Shown here: positions 10,906-22,649 of the stretch, in pieces
Numbering within the stretch: position 1 is the first letter of the stretch
How the letters are laid out: every line of letters starts with the position of its first letter
NCBI GenBank assembly: GCA_017506865.1
Contig: JAFCMP010000008.1
Span: 186,001-250,000, forward strand
Source: Tribonema minus
Taxonomy: Eukaryota; Sar; Xanthophyceae; Tribonematales; Tribonemataceae
Length of the DNA stretch: 64,000 bases
Direction: 5' to 3'
Position numbers and translations under genes: made by a program
The notes under the pieces: model-generated
Databases searched by the model: none
What the model saw: the letters and a program-made list of their open reading frames with translations, nothing else
What the model was told of the DNA's origin: nothing

Positions 10906-11401
10906 ATAAACGCCTCGTTGTAAAGTGTTCTGTGAGAGGATGGAGTGGTGATGCTTGCTGTCTGGCGTCACACCCTGCATGTTTGTCTGATGCAGAGCTG
11001 TTGTTGTTCGTACATTGCATCTTGCTGCTGTGCCTTGTCAGGGCATGTGCATGTGTGCAGTGTACGGCAACAAGGTTGGCATCAACCATCTGGGCATATT
11101 CGCGCCCTAAGCGAGGCATCTGCGTCTAGAAAAGGCGCATGTACACACTTGTACACTCATTCTGAACTAATCCAATGAAATTTTGATAAGTGTTGCTAAG
11201 GAGGTTTTCGAACTGCAACCCTAGTGTCCTTGAACTTCCAAAGCGAGACACGAAGAGCACACACCGCTTAAGCCACCAGGCGATTCCTTAGCGGCAGTCT
11301 GCTGCTGCACGCTGCAGACGCTTTTCCTGCACCCGGTGGTTCCTGAAGACCTTTGCCTGGGCGATCTCCAACGGTGAGAGCCGGGTCTCGCAGATATTGT
11401 C
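10906..11401. other. cox11/CBS interval
   Basis: AATAAA follows two bases after the cox11 stop and TGTAA lies about 15 bp further on; both are close to the stop for a poly(A) signal. A copy of the dispersed ~60-bp repeat lies at 11072-11120 (minus). A degenerate tRNA-like stretch at about 11203-11285 was rejected as a gene. Confidence 0.4.
11072..11120 (-). repeat. dispersed ~60-bp repeat, copy 1
   Basis: Reverse-complement reading gives CTCGCTTAGGGCGCGAA...GCCCAGATGGTTGATGCC. Related copies occur at 17155, 19164, 36534, 38637, 59863, 60296 and 62786. Confidence 0.7.
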
Positions 11402-14400
11402 ATGTTCACAGCCAGCGCGATCCTGCACAGGAGAGGAGCAGGCGCTCTGCTGCGAGCTGGCCGCAATGGAAATGTCTGGAGAGCAGCTCAGAGGGGGATG
11501 GCCGTCGCAGCTGAGTCCGAGGAGACAGAGGGTGAGCATGTTCAGAGCCCAAGGATATATCGATATCCTCTGGATACACAGCCCCCCGTTCCCATGAATT
11601 CTTCAGCGCCAGTACAGTGTTCCGCGCTCATGTGTATTGCGTGCTGAACAAGCAGCTCCGGCCGCACCACTCTGCGCCGCACTTGATTCATCAGGCAGTA
11701 CTTGCCAACGTATGAAGAGGCGTATAGACTGTAGTGCATCTGCGGATGGCTGGCGACGACGTGAGGATGCAACACTGCGTTCAGCATTACCTCTACCACA
11801 CTCATCGTGATGATGGTCATCTCTGGCAGCGTTGCTCCTGGCAGTGTTCTGTTCCGGCCCTTGATGGTTCGGCTGATCGTCATCGTCAACGGACGCGATG
11901 TACAGCGATGTTGTTCCAGACAGTGCACCTCATTGGCGTTGGGTATGTCAAGCAGCGGTTGTTGAGACCTTGAGCTTGCTTTTGTTCCTCATCAAAGAGC
12001 ATGCTGTTGGCTACGTTCATGTCGTGCGGCACGCGTCCGCTTGCATTCAATTCAGAGCTCTGGCGCGCAGCAGTTCCAATGCTCCTGTCCAAGAACCTGC
12101 GCCATGGATTTCGGATTTTGAGAAAGTGAAGCAGCAGGACAGCTCTGTCGGCTGCGACCGCTGAGTAACCATGTTCTCCAATGCCACCATTGTGGTGCTC
12201 CCCTACATTGAAAACCATGCACTGCACAAGCACCACCCAAACGCTGCTCTGATGCCGCAATGTGAGGCGCGATTCAATTTGGAGTTGTCTTTTGTGTTTC
12301 GCTGCAGCACAAGTGGTTTGTCTTGAAGCATCGTGGATTCTGGTCACCTGCTTGGGCCTTCTAACGCCCTGCGCACGTTTGCTTATTATGCCTCTTGTGG
12401 CCGCCAGTTCGGACAGCGCAGCACGCGTGGGAGAAGTCATGCTACTACAACATCGACTACATGATAGATCAGGCGAGTGCTCGGAGCTGGTGTACATCGA
12501 AGTTGTTGAAATTAGTAGAGGTCTGAACTTCTCGATTGATCGCACACATTTATAATTATAAGCTGCTGTCAATTCTCCGAATGCAGGGGTGGGCTACATT
12601 CAAAGACCCGTGTTGACTGGTTGCGCAGATAAGCCAGAACCCCTCCGCTGGCAACTCTCATAATGCAGGCGTGAGCCACATATCTACATTCAAAGACCAG
12701 TGTCTGGCAGCTGTTACATGCACGCGATGCATGTCATGTTGTGATGAGATGAGATGAGACGAGCCCTCAGACATGTGTCACATATGCACAAGAACAGATA
12801 CTTGTGTACAGGCACAAGTTGAGGTGGTTTGTCAATATGTGTGCTCCCCCTATTGGCGGCGACCGCGAGCATGTACCATCGACAACTACTACTGTCACGT
12901 AGGAGCACCCCCCGCGTCCCCCCCGCCCCACCCCCCCGCTTCAGAGTGCCTTGCGAATCCCCCTCTGCTACGCCAAACCGTGTGCCCCTTGCGAATCCCT
13001 CTCTGCTACGCCAGACCGCGCGCCCATGAGAGCAAGGTGTACTTGGATCAATCCTCGCTGAGGGCACGAAAAAAAAAAGAAGAGAGGTACTTCAGTAAAA
13101 ACTGCTTCGAAAGCTGCCATGTTGAAGTACACGTTTCAAAACGCTATCAGTTGCAGCACCTGTTCTGAAAGCTGCCATGTTGAAGTAGCGCGTTCTCCTC
13201 CACTGTGAACTGCTTTGCCGACTGCACCTCCCCCTCTGCCGCGCCGCCCGCGCTCGCAGGAGAGCAAGGCGTATGACGCCGTGCAGCGTATGTATGACAT
13301 CCCAACACCAAGAGCGAAGACGGTCATGCATGCATCATATTCCAACACCGTTGATCAGTTATTAACATTGCCGCGCCTCCCCCTCTGCTGCGCTGCTTGT
13401 GCGCACAGGAGAGCAAGGTGTATGACGCCGTGCAGCGCATGGCAGCGTTCAACGTCGGCTGCCTTGTGGTGACAGAACAGGTACATAACACTGGCGCCAA
13501 TATAGTCACCATGTATGTATGCAGTATGTCCTTGAGCGAGCAGTAAATTATCCAATGAAAAACGTGGAGAATCCGTGTAGAGCAGTGCAACATGGCAGCG
13601 TTCAACGTCGGCTGCCTGGTCGTCACCGAGCAGGTAACGCTGACACCAATAGGTGACCATGTATGTAGTCTATGTATACCGTTGATCTGTTGTTGCGAGG
13701 CGCTTGCATTGGATGCCGATGCACAATTTCATAGCGGTTCTCTGTGGGGGGGGCTGCCTGCATGCCACGGGAAGCGCTGCCGCGCTGCTTGCTGCCCGCA
13801 TCTGCGTTCAGCTGATTCACTCACAAATTGTGCTGCTGAGAGTCGAAGTTAGGGTAGGGTTAACCCTCAGCTGCCCGCTGAGTGCACAAAGTCATTGCAC
13901 GTCAGAGGGCTGTTCACCAGCTGATCTACACACTGGACATGAAGCGCCATAACCTAGCCGTAACCTAACCTAATGCTAACCCTAAGGTAACGAGGGTCAT
14001 GTCCATGATGCTGGACATCCCACACCAGCATCATGCAGGGGCGGCTGTGGCGTGGCCACGTAGCAGACGCTCCCACTTCAACTATCACCGTACTTTAAGT
14101 GTATACGTCATCACCTAACTGTCTGTTGTCCTGATGAAAGTGCGCGTACTCGGTTTCAAAGAACATGCGGCGTCAGCGCACACAACATCAGGCTACAGTT
14201 ACACTATTTATGGCAGTTACATTTGGTGACGACAGTGCTCGGCAGGCTTGCCCTGACGTTGACGCTCCGTGTTCGTTCTCTGTTGTTTTCCCGCGTGCTT
14301 CAGAGCAAGCCGGTTGGCGTGATAACGGAGAGGGACTATGTGTGCAAGGTGGCGCTGCTGGGGCGGAACTCCAGGGAGACATTCATCAAGGTGGGTTGCG

Positions 14401-16734
14401 GCCTAGAAAACGGGTTCAACCCCAAGACTACAGTTGAAGTGGAAGACTTGGGTTGCACTCATAATTTCACACAGAATTCACTATTGCTGGCGATGTGAGC
14501 AAGTGATGTTGACTTCAACTCAGAGTGCAAGGTGGCGCTGCTGGGGCGGAACTTTCATCAAGGTGAGGTTGCGGCCCTAGGACTAGGGTTGCACCGGAAG
14601 ACGTGGGTTGAGCTCAACAGCTTTTATTGAGACTTGGCAGGCGATACAGCAGTGATGTGTCACTGATGTCAACTTCAAGTTGGAGTCACACTGCGTACTT
14701 CAAACTATCAGAGCATGCTGCTGCCGCTGCTGTGAAGGATTCTAAGGGGGCCCTAAGTGGGGTTATGACTCTACAGTAGGGGTGGGCTTCAGCATGCGAC
14801 TTGATCAGTCAAAAGACAATGCCTGCCACGTCTGCATCAGAGGCGGTGCTGTTGAACAGAAAATAGCTTAAAATATGCAGGCGCTGTTGGCAAGGATAGA
14901 GCTACAGACATCGTGCTGTACCGGAGTAAGGTGCCTCAGACACCGTTGAAGTTTCGCCTCATTCAGCCCTGTGAGGGCGACAACTTCAAGCGTGCCATGA
15001 AGTATGTAATTTCAAGCGGAGTTTAAATTGCAGTGATCAGGACGCACTGTTGTGCTTTGTTGCTCGGCTGCGGGCGCGCACACTGAAGTTGAACCTTCAA
15101 GTTCGGTTGAAAATGGCAGAGGATCCACTTGCAGAAATGAGGTGCTGATATGCACAGTGCAATGAGGTGCTATATACAATGCAATGAGGTGCTATATACA
15201 ATGCAACTAGCTGCTGCTATACTCACTATATTCGCAGTTCTGCTATCACCCGTCAAAGTGCTGTCACTCAATTGATTCGCTTCTGGTGTTGATCAATTAG
15301 ATGCTGCTATGCTCACTCTGTTCATTCAATATGTATTCATCGCGTGCAACAAGAAGTGGCAACGGCGCTCAAAGCGGTGGTGCGGCGGTCACACTCCATC
15401 GACTCATTCATCAACATGACAATGATGGGAGTATTTAGTCTATGCGCAGTTCTAGTATTACTGCTTTAATCACTCTGTGCAATTGATATGTGTGCATGGC
15501 GTGCAACAGGAAGTGGCAACAGCGCTCAAAGTGGTGGCGCAGCGGTCCGAACCCATTGACACGCGCGTCAACACGATCACGGCCCTTTTTTATGCGTGGT
15601 TACTACTTTTATTCGATCAGGTGCTGCTGTACTCAGGAAGATGCTCTCATGCTAATGCCAGACATAATATTTTGCACGCACATGACAGGAAGTGGCAACA
15701 GCGCTCAAAGTGGTGGTGCGGCGGTCCGACTCCATTGACACGTGCGTCAAGAAGATGATCACGGCCGACGTGAGGCACCTCCCCGTGCTGAGCGACGACA
15801 ACGACGAGATCATTGGCCTCATATCCGTCAAGGACCTGGTCAAGGAGGTGAGCAGTGCAGCTAGGAGAGAATTGCAGCTTCAGAATTGATTGGGCTTATG
15901 GTCATTGTCCTGTGAGCATGTGTATACGTACATACACCCAATACATGGATCGTCACCTGAGCGACGGCAATGACGAGATCCTCAGTCTCATATCCGTCAA
16001 GGATCTGGTCAAGGAGGTGAGAATTGCAGCTCGGAGAGAAGTGCAGCTTTGGGATTGGTCTTATGGTTATGGTCTTGTGAGCATGTGTATACATACATGC
16101 ACCCAACATATGGGTTGACATCTGAGGGATGGCAACGATGAGATCATCCGTCTCATATCAAGCGAGGATCCGGTCAAGGCGGTGAGCATTGCGGCTTTGG
16201 TTATCGTCTCATGTTAAATATTGACGCCTTGCTGAGCGACAATAAAGATTCGGTTAATATCAGAGGACTTTGTCAAGGAAGTGAGCATCCGATTTACCAG
16301 CCCTAGCTCAACCCAACAGTGTGGGGGGGGTGCGGTGATGCGGTCATGAGACTCGTATTTGTCAAGGATCTTGTCAAGGAGGTAGGGTTGTGGCTTTGAG
16401 GTGATCTGTCTGACTTAAGGGTAGGCTTTCGGATGGGGGCAAGGCGATAGAAATAGTGACATGTCTCCAAGTATACTTGCTTAGAAGTAGTGAGATCTCT
16501 TGAAGTATACTCACTACATCTGGCTCGTACTCTTCACTGTCTCGATGATGCCAGCTACAGCAGCCTTCCATACACCTATGCCTTTCACCCGTGTACCCTG
16601 ACCCCTTGGCTTATCTGTCACCGCCACTGCTGCTGCTGCTGCTGCTGCTGCTGCACCTTCTTTTACAGTACACCAAAGAGAAGGATGAACTCCTGACCAA
16701 GCTGTTCGGCGGCAACCTCTCTGGCTACCTGTGA
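11402..16734 (+). CDS. CBS-pair protein, mitochondrial-type (CBSX3-like)
   Basis: It has tandem CBS domains, which bind adenosyl ligands. Plant CBSX3 relatives are mitochondrial redox regulators; the exact role here is inferred. Core exons 13409-13480, 14304-14390, 15689-15847 and 16669-16734 are all in phase 0. They encode VYDAVQRMAAFNVGCLVV, then GVITERDYVCKVALLGRNS, then RHLPVLSDDNDEIIGLISVKDLVKE, and a short tail ending SGYL and TGA. A likely first exon is 11402-11531: MFTASAILHRRGAGALLRAG... is Arg/Ala-rich without acids, like a mitochondrial presequence, and ends at a GTGAGC donor. Its phase (1) means at least one exon between 11.5 and 13.4 kb, covering the start of CBS1, was not found. 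The gene is rich in exon echoes. Confidence 0.85.
13028..13408 (+). repeat. upstream echoes of CBS exon 13409
   Basis: The true exon begins CACAG|GAGAGCAAGGTGTATGACG. GAGAGCAAGGCGTATGACGC recurs at 13260 behind GCAG, and GAGAGCAAGGTGTACTTGG at 13028 has lost its AG. Pyrimidine-rich CCCCCTCTGCTACGCC-like lead sequence is repeated too. AAAGCTGCCATGTTGAAGTA occurs twice (13110 and 13168). Confidence 0.85.
13481..13633 (+). repeat. downstream echo of CBS exon 13409
   Basis: The copy ATGGCAGCGTTCAACGTCGG...CAG|GTAACG ends at 13633, 153 bp after the true donor at 13480. It still codes MAAFNVGCLVVTEQ with synonymous changes, so it is young or was under selection. Confidence 0.9.
14391..14562 (+). 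repeat. downstream echo of CBS exon 14304
   Basis: TGCAAGGTGGCGCTGCTGGG...TTCATCAAG|GTGAGG ends at 14562, with an internal deletion of CCAGGGAGACA relative to the true exon end. Period 172 bp. Confidence 0.9.
15354..15688 (+). repeat. upstream echoes of CBS exon 15689
   Basis: GAAGTGGCAACAGCGCTCAA behind ACAG is repeated at 15510 and, with one base lost at the junction, at 15354. Spacing is 156 and 179 bp. The older (more distal) copy is the more diverged. Confidence 0.9.
15848..16381 (+). repeat. four downstream echoes of CBS exon 15689
   Basis: The exon end GTCAAGGACCTGGTCAAGGAG|GTGAGC (15847) reappears with ends at 16016, 16181, 16280 and 16381, each followed by GT. Similarity falls with distance. 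The first copy still reads DGNDEILSLISVKDLVKE. The second has LISSEDPVKA. The third and fourth keep only the last 15-25 bases. Confidence 0.92.
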
Positions 16735-16992
16735 TGGCGCCCTTATTAGCATGGTTCAGGCGTCTCGACATTTTTGACAGAAGCCACGCAGCGCAGCGCC
16801 TGTCATAGGCCACCTGACAAAAAGCATTCAAAACGGCGGCGACACATTGCATCCGCAGCGCGCTTTTCACAAGTATGCTGCATGACTGCCGTTGTGTGCT
16901 GTAGGTGACGCCCCAGTTTCCGCTACTTCATGTCCAAATAGTCGTCAGGTATCCTGGAGGGTGAACACTCCGTTTTAATACTTCAAAGTACT

Positions 16993-19900
16993 ATGCCACC
17001 GGCTTTCGTCTGTGCTTTCTCTGTGCTGTCTGTATGTCACCGCTGGTTGTGCTGCCACGGTACATCAAAGTCAGCTGTGTTTTATTGTCGCTGATGATGC
17101 ACACTTTGATGTGATGTTTGATTGGCTGCGAGTGGGCGCCAGGCTTTTTTGTGTGTTTTTGTTGATTCTCGAATAGGTCGCGAAAACGCCCGATGGCCAG
17201 ATGATTGATGTCAAGCTTGCCGCCCGTGCCTTTGTGTACCCTCGAGGCACGTCCATCGAGCAGATGCTGAGCGCTGGTGACGGTGCAGCACTTCAAGCGG
17301 CACTTGAAGTTCGAAGCTCTTCATCCACAGCTCCAAGTCACTTGTTTGGCGCACTGGTGTAAGCGCAGCTTCATGAACAAGTGGGCCGCCTGCTATGCTC
17401 GCAAACTTGTGGGAGACCTTGACAGTGACACACTGCTGCTGCTGGCACAAAGCAGAGCTCCAGCGGATCAAGTTCCAACTGGCGAGTGCATCAGCGCCTA
17501 CAATAGCTTGCCGCATAAAACAACATATGTTCTAGACCTGGGGCCCCCTGTTCCCCTAGAGGGTGCTATTGGACGGCACACATCAATGCAGTTGCAAACC
17601 ATGCTGACATGAAGCAACAAAGCCAAACAGCAGCATCCCATGTGAGGTGAGGCAAAAACACCCCAACATCTTGTGAGGGAACAGCTGCCAAAGCAAGCCA
17701 AAGCAATTGTATCACTGGGACTACAGCGATACCCGCAACACACACAACACCACACACAGTCGCGCAGTGTTCATCATTAGCATTTTATGCCCCCGCAGGT
17801 CAGGTCAGGTTCTTGAAGTTTTTTTTTGTCGTTTCAACTTTGTAACTGTCGCCTTCCGTGCAGTGTGAGCAGCAGCTTGAGCTAGCTGCACACCACATGC
17901 ACGCGTGCACTGCACTGTGAGTTAATATTCACAAACGAACAGAGCTAAGAGACTGACCAGGCGCAGCAGCAGGCTCGGCAGGCCACGAGTGCGAGCATAC
18001 CCGGAACACGCGCTTGCTGGACTGCTTGCAGTGCGCGCAGGAGCTCCGACCCGAGGCGATGATGGCTCTACAGGACAACGCTAATCTGATGATGCAGGCC
18101 GGAAAAATACGCATGAGGCGCAGTTCAAGCGTATCATCGGCCGCCTCAACTGGAAGCATCAACCCGGGCAGCAAGTATCAGGTACAGACGCCAGCAGCTT
18201 CGGCGATTGGCCAAGTGGTTCCTGCTGTCGATAACCACGTAGATGGCGTGCTCCCTGTCCGTAGTTGCAGAACTTATATTCTCGTTCCATCCTCTTGCGG
18301 TCGCGTTCGGTGGTGACTGGACAGCAACCACCCGCCTCTGATTCCAGCTCCTGGAGTGCACTCAAACATCAACAACCGCGGCAAATGAATTTCAGACACT
18401 GCGCACAGCTCACAGAAATTCAAGCCTGTCTGCCAGAGCAGTCAGAGGGTGGTACATACAGCTCACCACAAAATGGTACCCAGTGACCAGCAATCAGTCA
18501 CTTATGCACAGCACATCATTCAGATGCAGCTGTCTCTCGCTGTGGTCATCGACTGTTAACCTCAGCATTGAGAGTTCGACTAGTCTGGAAAACGTGATTC
18601 TTGCACACATGCTTACACATCCCGCCATAGAACCTGAGTGTGGCACAATCTCATCTAGCTTTCACACGCTTGCTGCCCTTAATCGTCAGAATAATCGGTG
18701 CGGCAGGCGAGGGTGTGGCAGTTTTCAGTGCCGCTTCGCGTGGTATTGCATGTCACAAGAGCATGTTAGATGGCGCGCCAGTCAGCAGTTTCTGTCAAGG
18801 GCAAGCTGCAGGTGTCTGCCGCTGTTTTGTTAGCTGGTTTTGCTGCAAGGAAACCGGCCTACAGTGAGGAGCGCTGCTGCTTCGCCAATTACGCGCAGTG
18901 CCTCAGGCAGCACAACAACGTTCAGAATTCATGCGCTGGCCATTGTTTCTATGTACTGCATACCACCGCGTGCACAGGCATCTGCTATAGTTACGCAGTG
19001 ACGGTGCATTGCATTTACTTGCTGGTAGTTGATGACTATCGAGTCATCCCTTTCAATGAGGCAAGTTCGGCAAGTGCTCAATGCATGTAGTCTCTGAAAA
19101 GGAGTATAGGTATGGTTGTCACTGAGACACTTTCATATGTCACACGACATGTAGATTCCGTACAGCAAGCTTAGATGCCATTACTGTGGGCTTTTTTGCG
19201 CTCTGAGCAAGAATTAATAGAAGTACAAGTATGCATCCGGTGCCATAAGACGCTGAGTGCTTCGATATGCGCGCAGTGATGGTACATCAGAAGCACAGCC
19301 ACGTCCAATGGTTTTGAATACTCTGGCATTTCAGCCAGCTGCACAAAACCATCCGCCACTACTCTGATGGTGATCGTGCGTGCTGAGAGCAGTTGGGTCT
19401 GGTGGTTGTCAGCGGACCTTGTTGGATACAAGGCCCCACATATTTTTTATGAAAAACGAATCAAAAAGATTGTTTGCTCTCCAACTACATACTGCATTCA
19501 AATCCGCTTTCTGTGTAGCAATGCTCAAGGAGCCACGACAACCCATTGTATCCCAATGTCAATCCATGTTGAGCGCACTTGCAAGGAATCTAGCCTCTCT
19601 CAATTCTCACAGGTGTACTTCGAAGTAGAAGTATGATACTTCAAACAGCAACTCTCACACGCAGACACACGCGCACACCCTCCCCTCTTCCATCCGCGCG
19701 CCCCGCTGCAGATGTGGACCGACGACTTGAAGTACGGCCTCAAGGAGAAGAGGCGCGACGCGCGCCGCCACTTCAAGCACTTGAAGAAGACCTGGCGCAC
19801 CGAAATGACCGTCATGATCGCGGCGACCCTCATCATCCTCTTCATCCTCGTACGCGTGCTCACGCGCGCGGCCCCCCAGCCAGAGCCCCCTAGCGCCCCG

Positions 19901-22649
19901 CCATCCAAACTTGAAGTTAAAGAAATTGAGGTTATTGAAGTTGAAGCTCCGGGGCCCGTGGCGGACCCGGAGGCGCTGCGTGCGATGCAGCTGCGGGCGC
20001 AAGTGTCAAAGTGCCTTGCGGCGCGGCCGCCGGCGGCGGCGGAGATGTGCGCGGCGGCGTGCGCCAAGGCCAAGAACGTGGGCCCAAGGTGACGCTCCTA
20101 AACTCTAACTTCGGTGACACTTCCTAACGCCAACTTCAATGTTGAGAACTGAAAGTGTTGGCAGCGAGGAGACAGCCGCCGGCACGCGCGTGCAAACGCT
20201 GCCTGTTTCTCGTGTGCGGTGCGCATCATGTAGGGGTTTAGAGGTGGCGTGTGTGCTGTCATGCTGTGCTCTGGAGGTGTGTTCGGGTCATCACCGAAGC
20301 GCAGTAGCATTCGCTCCTGTGCCTCATGACTCTCGGATCATGTGGTGGCAGCATTATGCGCCGCAGCTTCAGGGAACGTAGGCCCAAGGGTGCCCCCCAA
20401 TTTGCTGTCCGTCTGTTCAACCTTCCGGCTCGAAGCTTGCAGCCGGGGCATCAGCATTACCTGCATGCGTTGCTGAGTTGTGCTCTTGGGTGCGCAATTA
20501 GGTCATTGATGCACAGCAGCAGGGTGGCACAGTGCACTCAAAAGTTGAAGTTGTGGTGGAGAGTCCTCGTTGTGTCTGCGCCGTACAGTTCCTGGGTTGC
20601 AGGAGTGCGTGGCTTGCCAATAGTGTTTTACAATATCTTACTTGTAGTAAGACCCTCTTCAGAACATCAACAATCACCTCACATTTGCTAACAAGACAAC
20701 GCATCAACCACAAACACTCGTATTTTGAACGACCTGTCATGCGAGTATGGTATCGGCAGCCTGCTGCACCGGGCATGGCGGACTGCAAGAACGAAGCAAT
20801 GGAAGCGTGGAAAGCAGCAAGCCGAACAACATTTAAGCCTGCCACATTGGCACAAAAACACGCTGCAGTTTCCTGGTGCCACACTCATTCCTGAGCACTG
20901 CTGCGTCCACCTAACCCCCCCCCCCCCCCCCCCCTCATTCTCAGGGCGCTGGCCTACCAAGCTTGCATGACGGGGTGCGAGAGGGGGGCGGCGGGGGGGT
21001 GGGACGGGGCGTGCAAGGGGGGCCCCACCCCCATCATGGACACCAAGGCGGTGTGCCGACACGTGGCCGCACGCCAGGACTGCCGCGCCGGCGCGTGCGC
21101 GCGCTTTAGGTGAGCTTTGTTTTATTGATGTAATTTGTCAAATGCCTCTTGTGGCTGGAAGTGCCTTGCTGTGTGGTGGTTGGCCTTGTTTTCACTCTTG
21201 GACGTAGCATGCATAGGCAGGACTGCCGCGCCGGCGCTTGCGCGCGCTTTAGGTGTGCAAGCGCTGAGCGCTGCCTCTGTGATTTTATGTACTCTTTATT
21301 GATTATCGCGCCCTGGTGTCCATGATGGGGGTGGGCCTCCCCCTTGCACGCAGCCCGCACTTGCTTGCGGTTTAGGTGAGCAAGTGCTGCCCATGTACTT
21401 TATGTACTTTTTATGTACTTTTCAGCAATTCTCGCACGGCAGGACTGCCGCGCCGGCACTTGCGCGCGCTTTAGGTGAGCTTTGTTCTATTAATGTACTT
21501 TTATTATATTCCACGTGTGGCTGTGGAAATGCCATGTTGTAGGTGTGTCGCCTTGTTCTCACTCTTGGATGTAGCATGCAAAGCTCGCACGCCACACCCC
21601 GCCCCCCACATCACCCCCAACAAAGCACCCGCAAGCGACTGTCCCCCACATACTAGCAGGGATACCAAACAAAGCTACAAGACTCTCCCCCCACAGACAG
21701 ACCCGTCTTAGGGCCACCCAGCTCCACGCAGACTCCATCTCAAAGTTTTCATGCAGGCCAAGGTCACCATAATGGGCCCTGAACTGGAGATTGTGGCTAT
21801 CTACGTGAACCCCTATTAATGTACTTTGTCAAATTCCTCTTGTGGCTGGAAGGGCCTTGCTGCGTGGTCGTTGGCCTTGTTTAGGGTTAGGGTTAGGGAT
21901 AGGGATAGGGTTAGGGTTAGGGTTAGGGTTATGTGGCATGCAAAGCTTGCACGCCGCACCCCACATCTCCCACTACAAAGCTCCCGCTAGCGGCTGTCCC
22001 ACACACGCAGGGAGGAAGTCCTTGCGAATCTACTTGATTGCATGACCACCACGTCACAAGCAGACCCGCGCATGTAGTTTGCTGAGTCCCGCTTGAGGGG
22101 CAGACACCCCATGAATAATGCAAGATATATCTGCAGCTCTTGTGCTCAAGGTCAAGCGTGTGTTCATACGCGATTGCAACCTGCCTGTGTACAGGAACTA
22201 TCCGAATAGCTGTGCTTAACGGCATCCCCACCTGCGCCGCAAAGGTGCAACCATTTGCGCCGTGACACTGCACCCACGAGCGTCATGGGCTGTACCCACG
22301 TGCTGCCTCGGACATGCTGCCTCACATGGGTACCACAGCTGCAGCCCCGTGCAGAGCGCACAGCTCTGCCAGCACAGCTGCGTGGCCGGTGCAAACGCCC
22401 CCCATACCTCTTCTCGTTCCGCTTCACATCTACTTCATCAGCTTGCTGCTTTGAACACGCGCTCCGACTAACACAAACCGCTTCTGCGCCCTGCTCACTC
22501 CTGTTCGCCCCACACGCAAAACGGCCATCACCAGGAGCTCCTACCCACGCCCCCTGGTGCTGAACCAGTGCACCAGCGGCTGCGTGGAAGGTGCCAACCT
22601 GGCCTGTGCACAGAGCAAGGCGTACCTCACATCCATCAACGTGGAATAG
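16993..22649 (+). CDS. single-pass membrane protein with Cys-rich C-terminal domain, unrecognised family
   Basis: Three well-supported exons, 19712-20088, 20945-21109 and 22535-22649, join in phase to 219 codons if ATG 19712 starts the protein. They encode a basic segment (KEKRRDARRHFKHLKK), one membrane helix (TVMIAATLIILFILVRVL), a Pro/Glu linker, then paired cysteines (EMCAAAC, ACMTGC, DCRAGAC, QCTSGC), ending SINVE and TAG. The Cys domain probably lies in an oxidising compartment. Possible extra 5' exons are 17961-18181 (CEHTRNTRLLDCLQC...), 17177-17276 (VAKTPDGQMIDVKLA) and 16993-17031. All are phase-compatible with 19712, but 17177-17276 overlaps a dispersed repeat, so the start is uncertain. 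No function is proposed. Confidence 0.6.
17155..17220 (+). repeat. dispersed ~60-bp repeat, copy 2, overlapping a candidate exon
   Basis: It reads GATTCTCGAATAG|GTCGCGAAAACGCCC...CAGATGATTGATGTCAAGC. The AG of its core coincides with the 3' splice site of candidate exon 17177-17276. It is the only copy with an open continuation. Confidence 0.65.
19164..19229 (-). repeat. dispersed ~60-bp repeat, copy 3
   Basis: The reverse complement reads GTACTTCTATTAATTCTTGC, TCAGAGCGCAAAAAAGCCCA, GGCATCTAAGCTTGC. It lies in the intron before the exon at 19712. Confidence 0.7.
21110..21474 (+). repeat. three downstream echoes of exon 20945
   Basis: The true end is GACTGCCGCGCCGGCGCGTG...CTTTAG|GTGAGC at 21109. 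Copies end at 21252, 21375 and 21474 (spacings 143, 123, 99). The last is nearly identical, including GTGAGCTTTGTTcTATTaATG after the donor. The first intron bases and the TGTGGCTGGAA...GGCCTTGTTTTCACTCTTGG block also recur, so the unit is exon end plus intron start. Confidence 0.92.
21881..21931 (+). repeat. TTAGGG tract replacing part of a repeat unit
   Basis: Copies of the intron unit at ~21149-21220 and ~21519-21590 read GGCCTTGTTTTCACTCTTGG then GTAGCATGC. In the copy at ~21839-21945 the TTCACTCTTGG segment is replaced by about eight TTAGGG/ATAGGG units, after which GTGGCATGC resumes. Confidence 0.85.

Noticed and set aside
11203-11285. tRNA-like sequence on the minus strand (TGGCTTAAGCGG box A, GTTCGAAAACC box B)
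   Set aside because: The T-stem does not pair and no acceptor stem could be drawn. At best it is a degenerate tRNA or SINE remnant.
14880-15005. Open stretch in a CBS intron (DRATDIVLYRSKVPQTPLKF...)
   Set aside because: It looks exon-like, but the flanking CBS exons join in phase 0 without it and align with the family without a gap, so it is not needed. Origin unknown.
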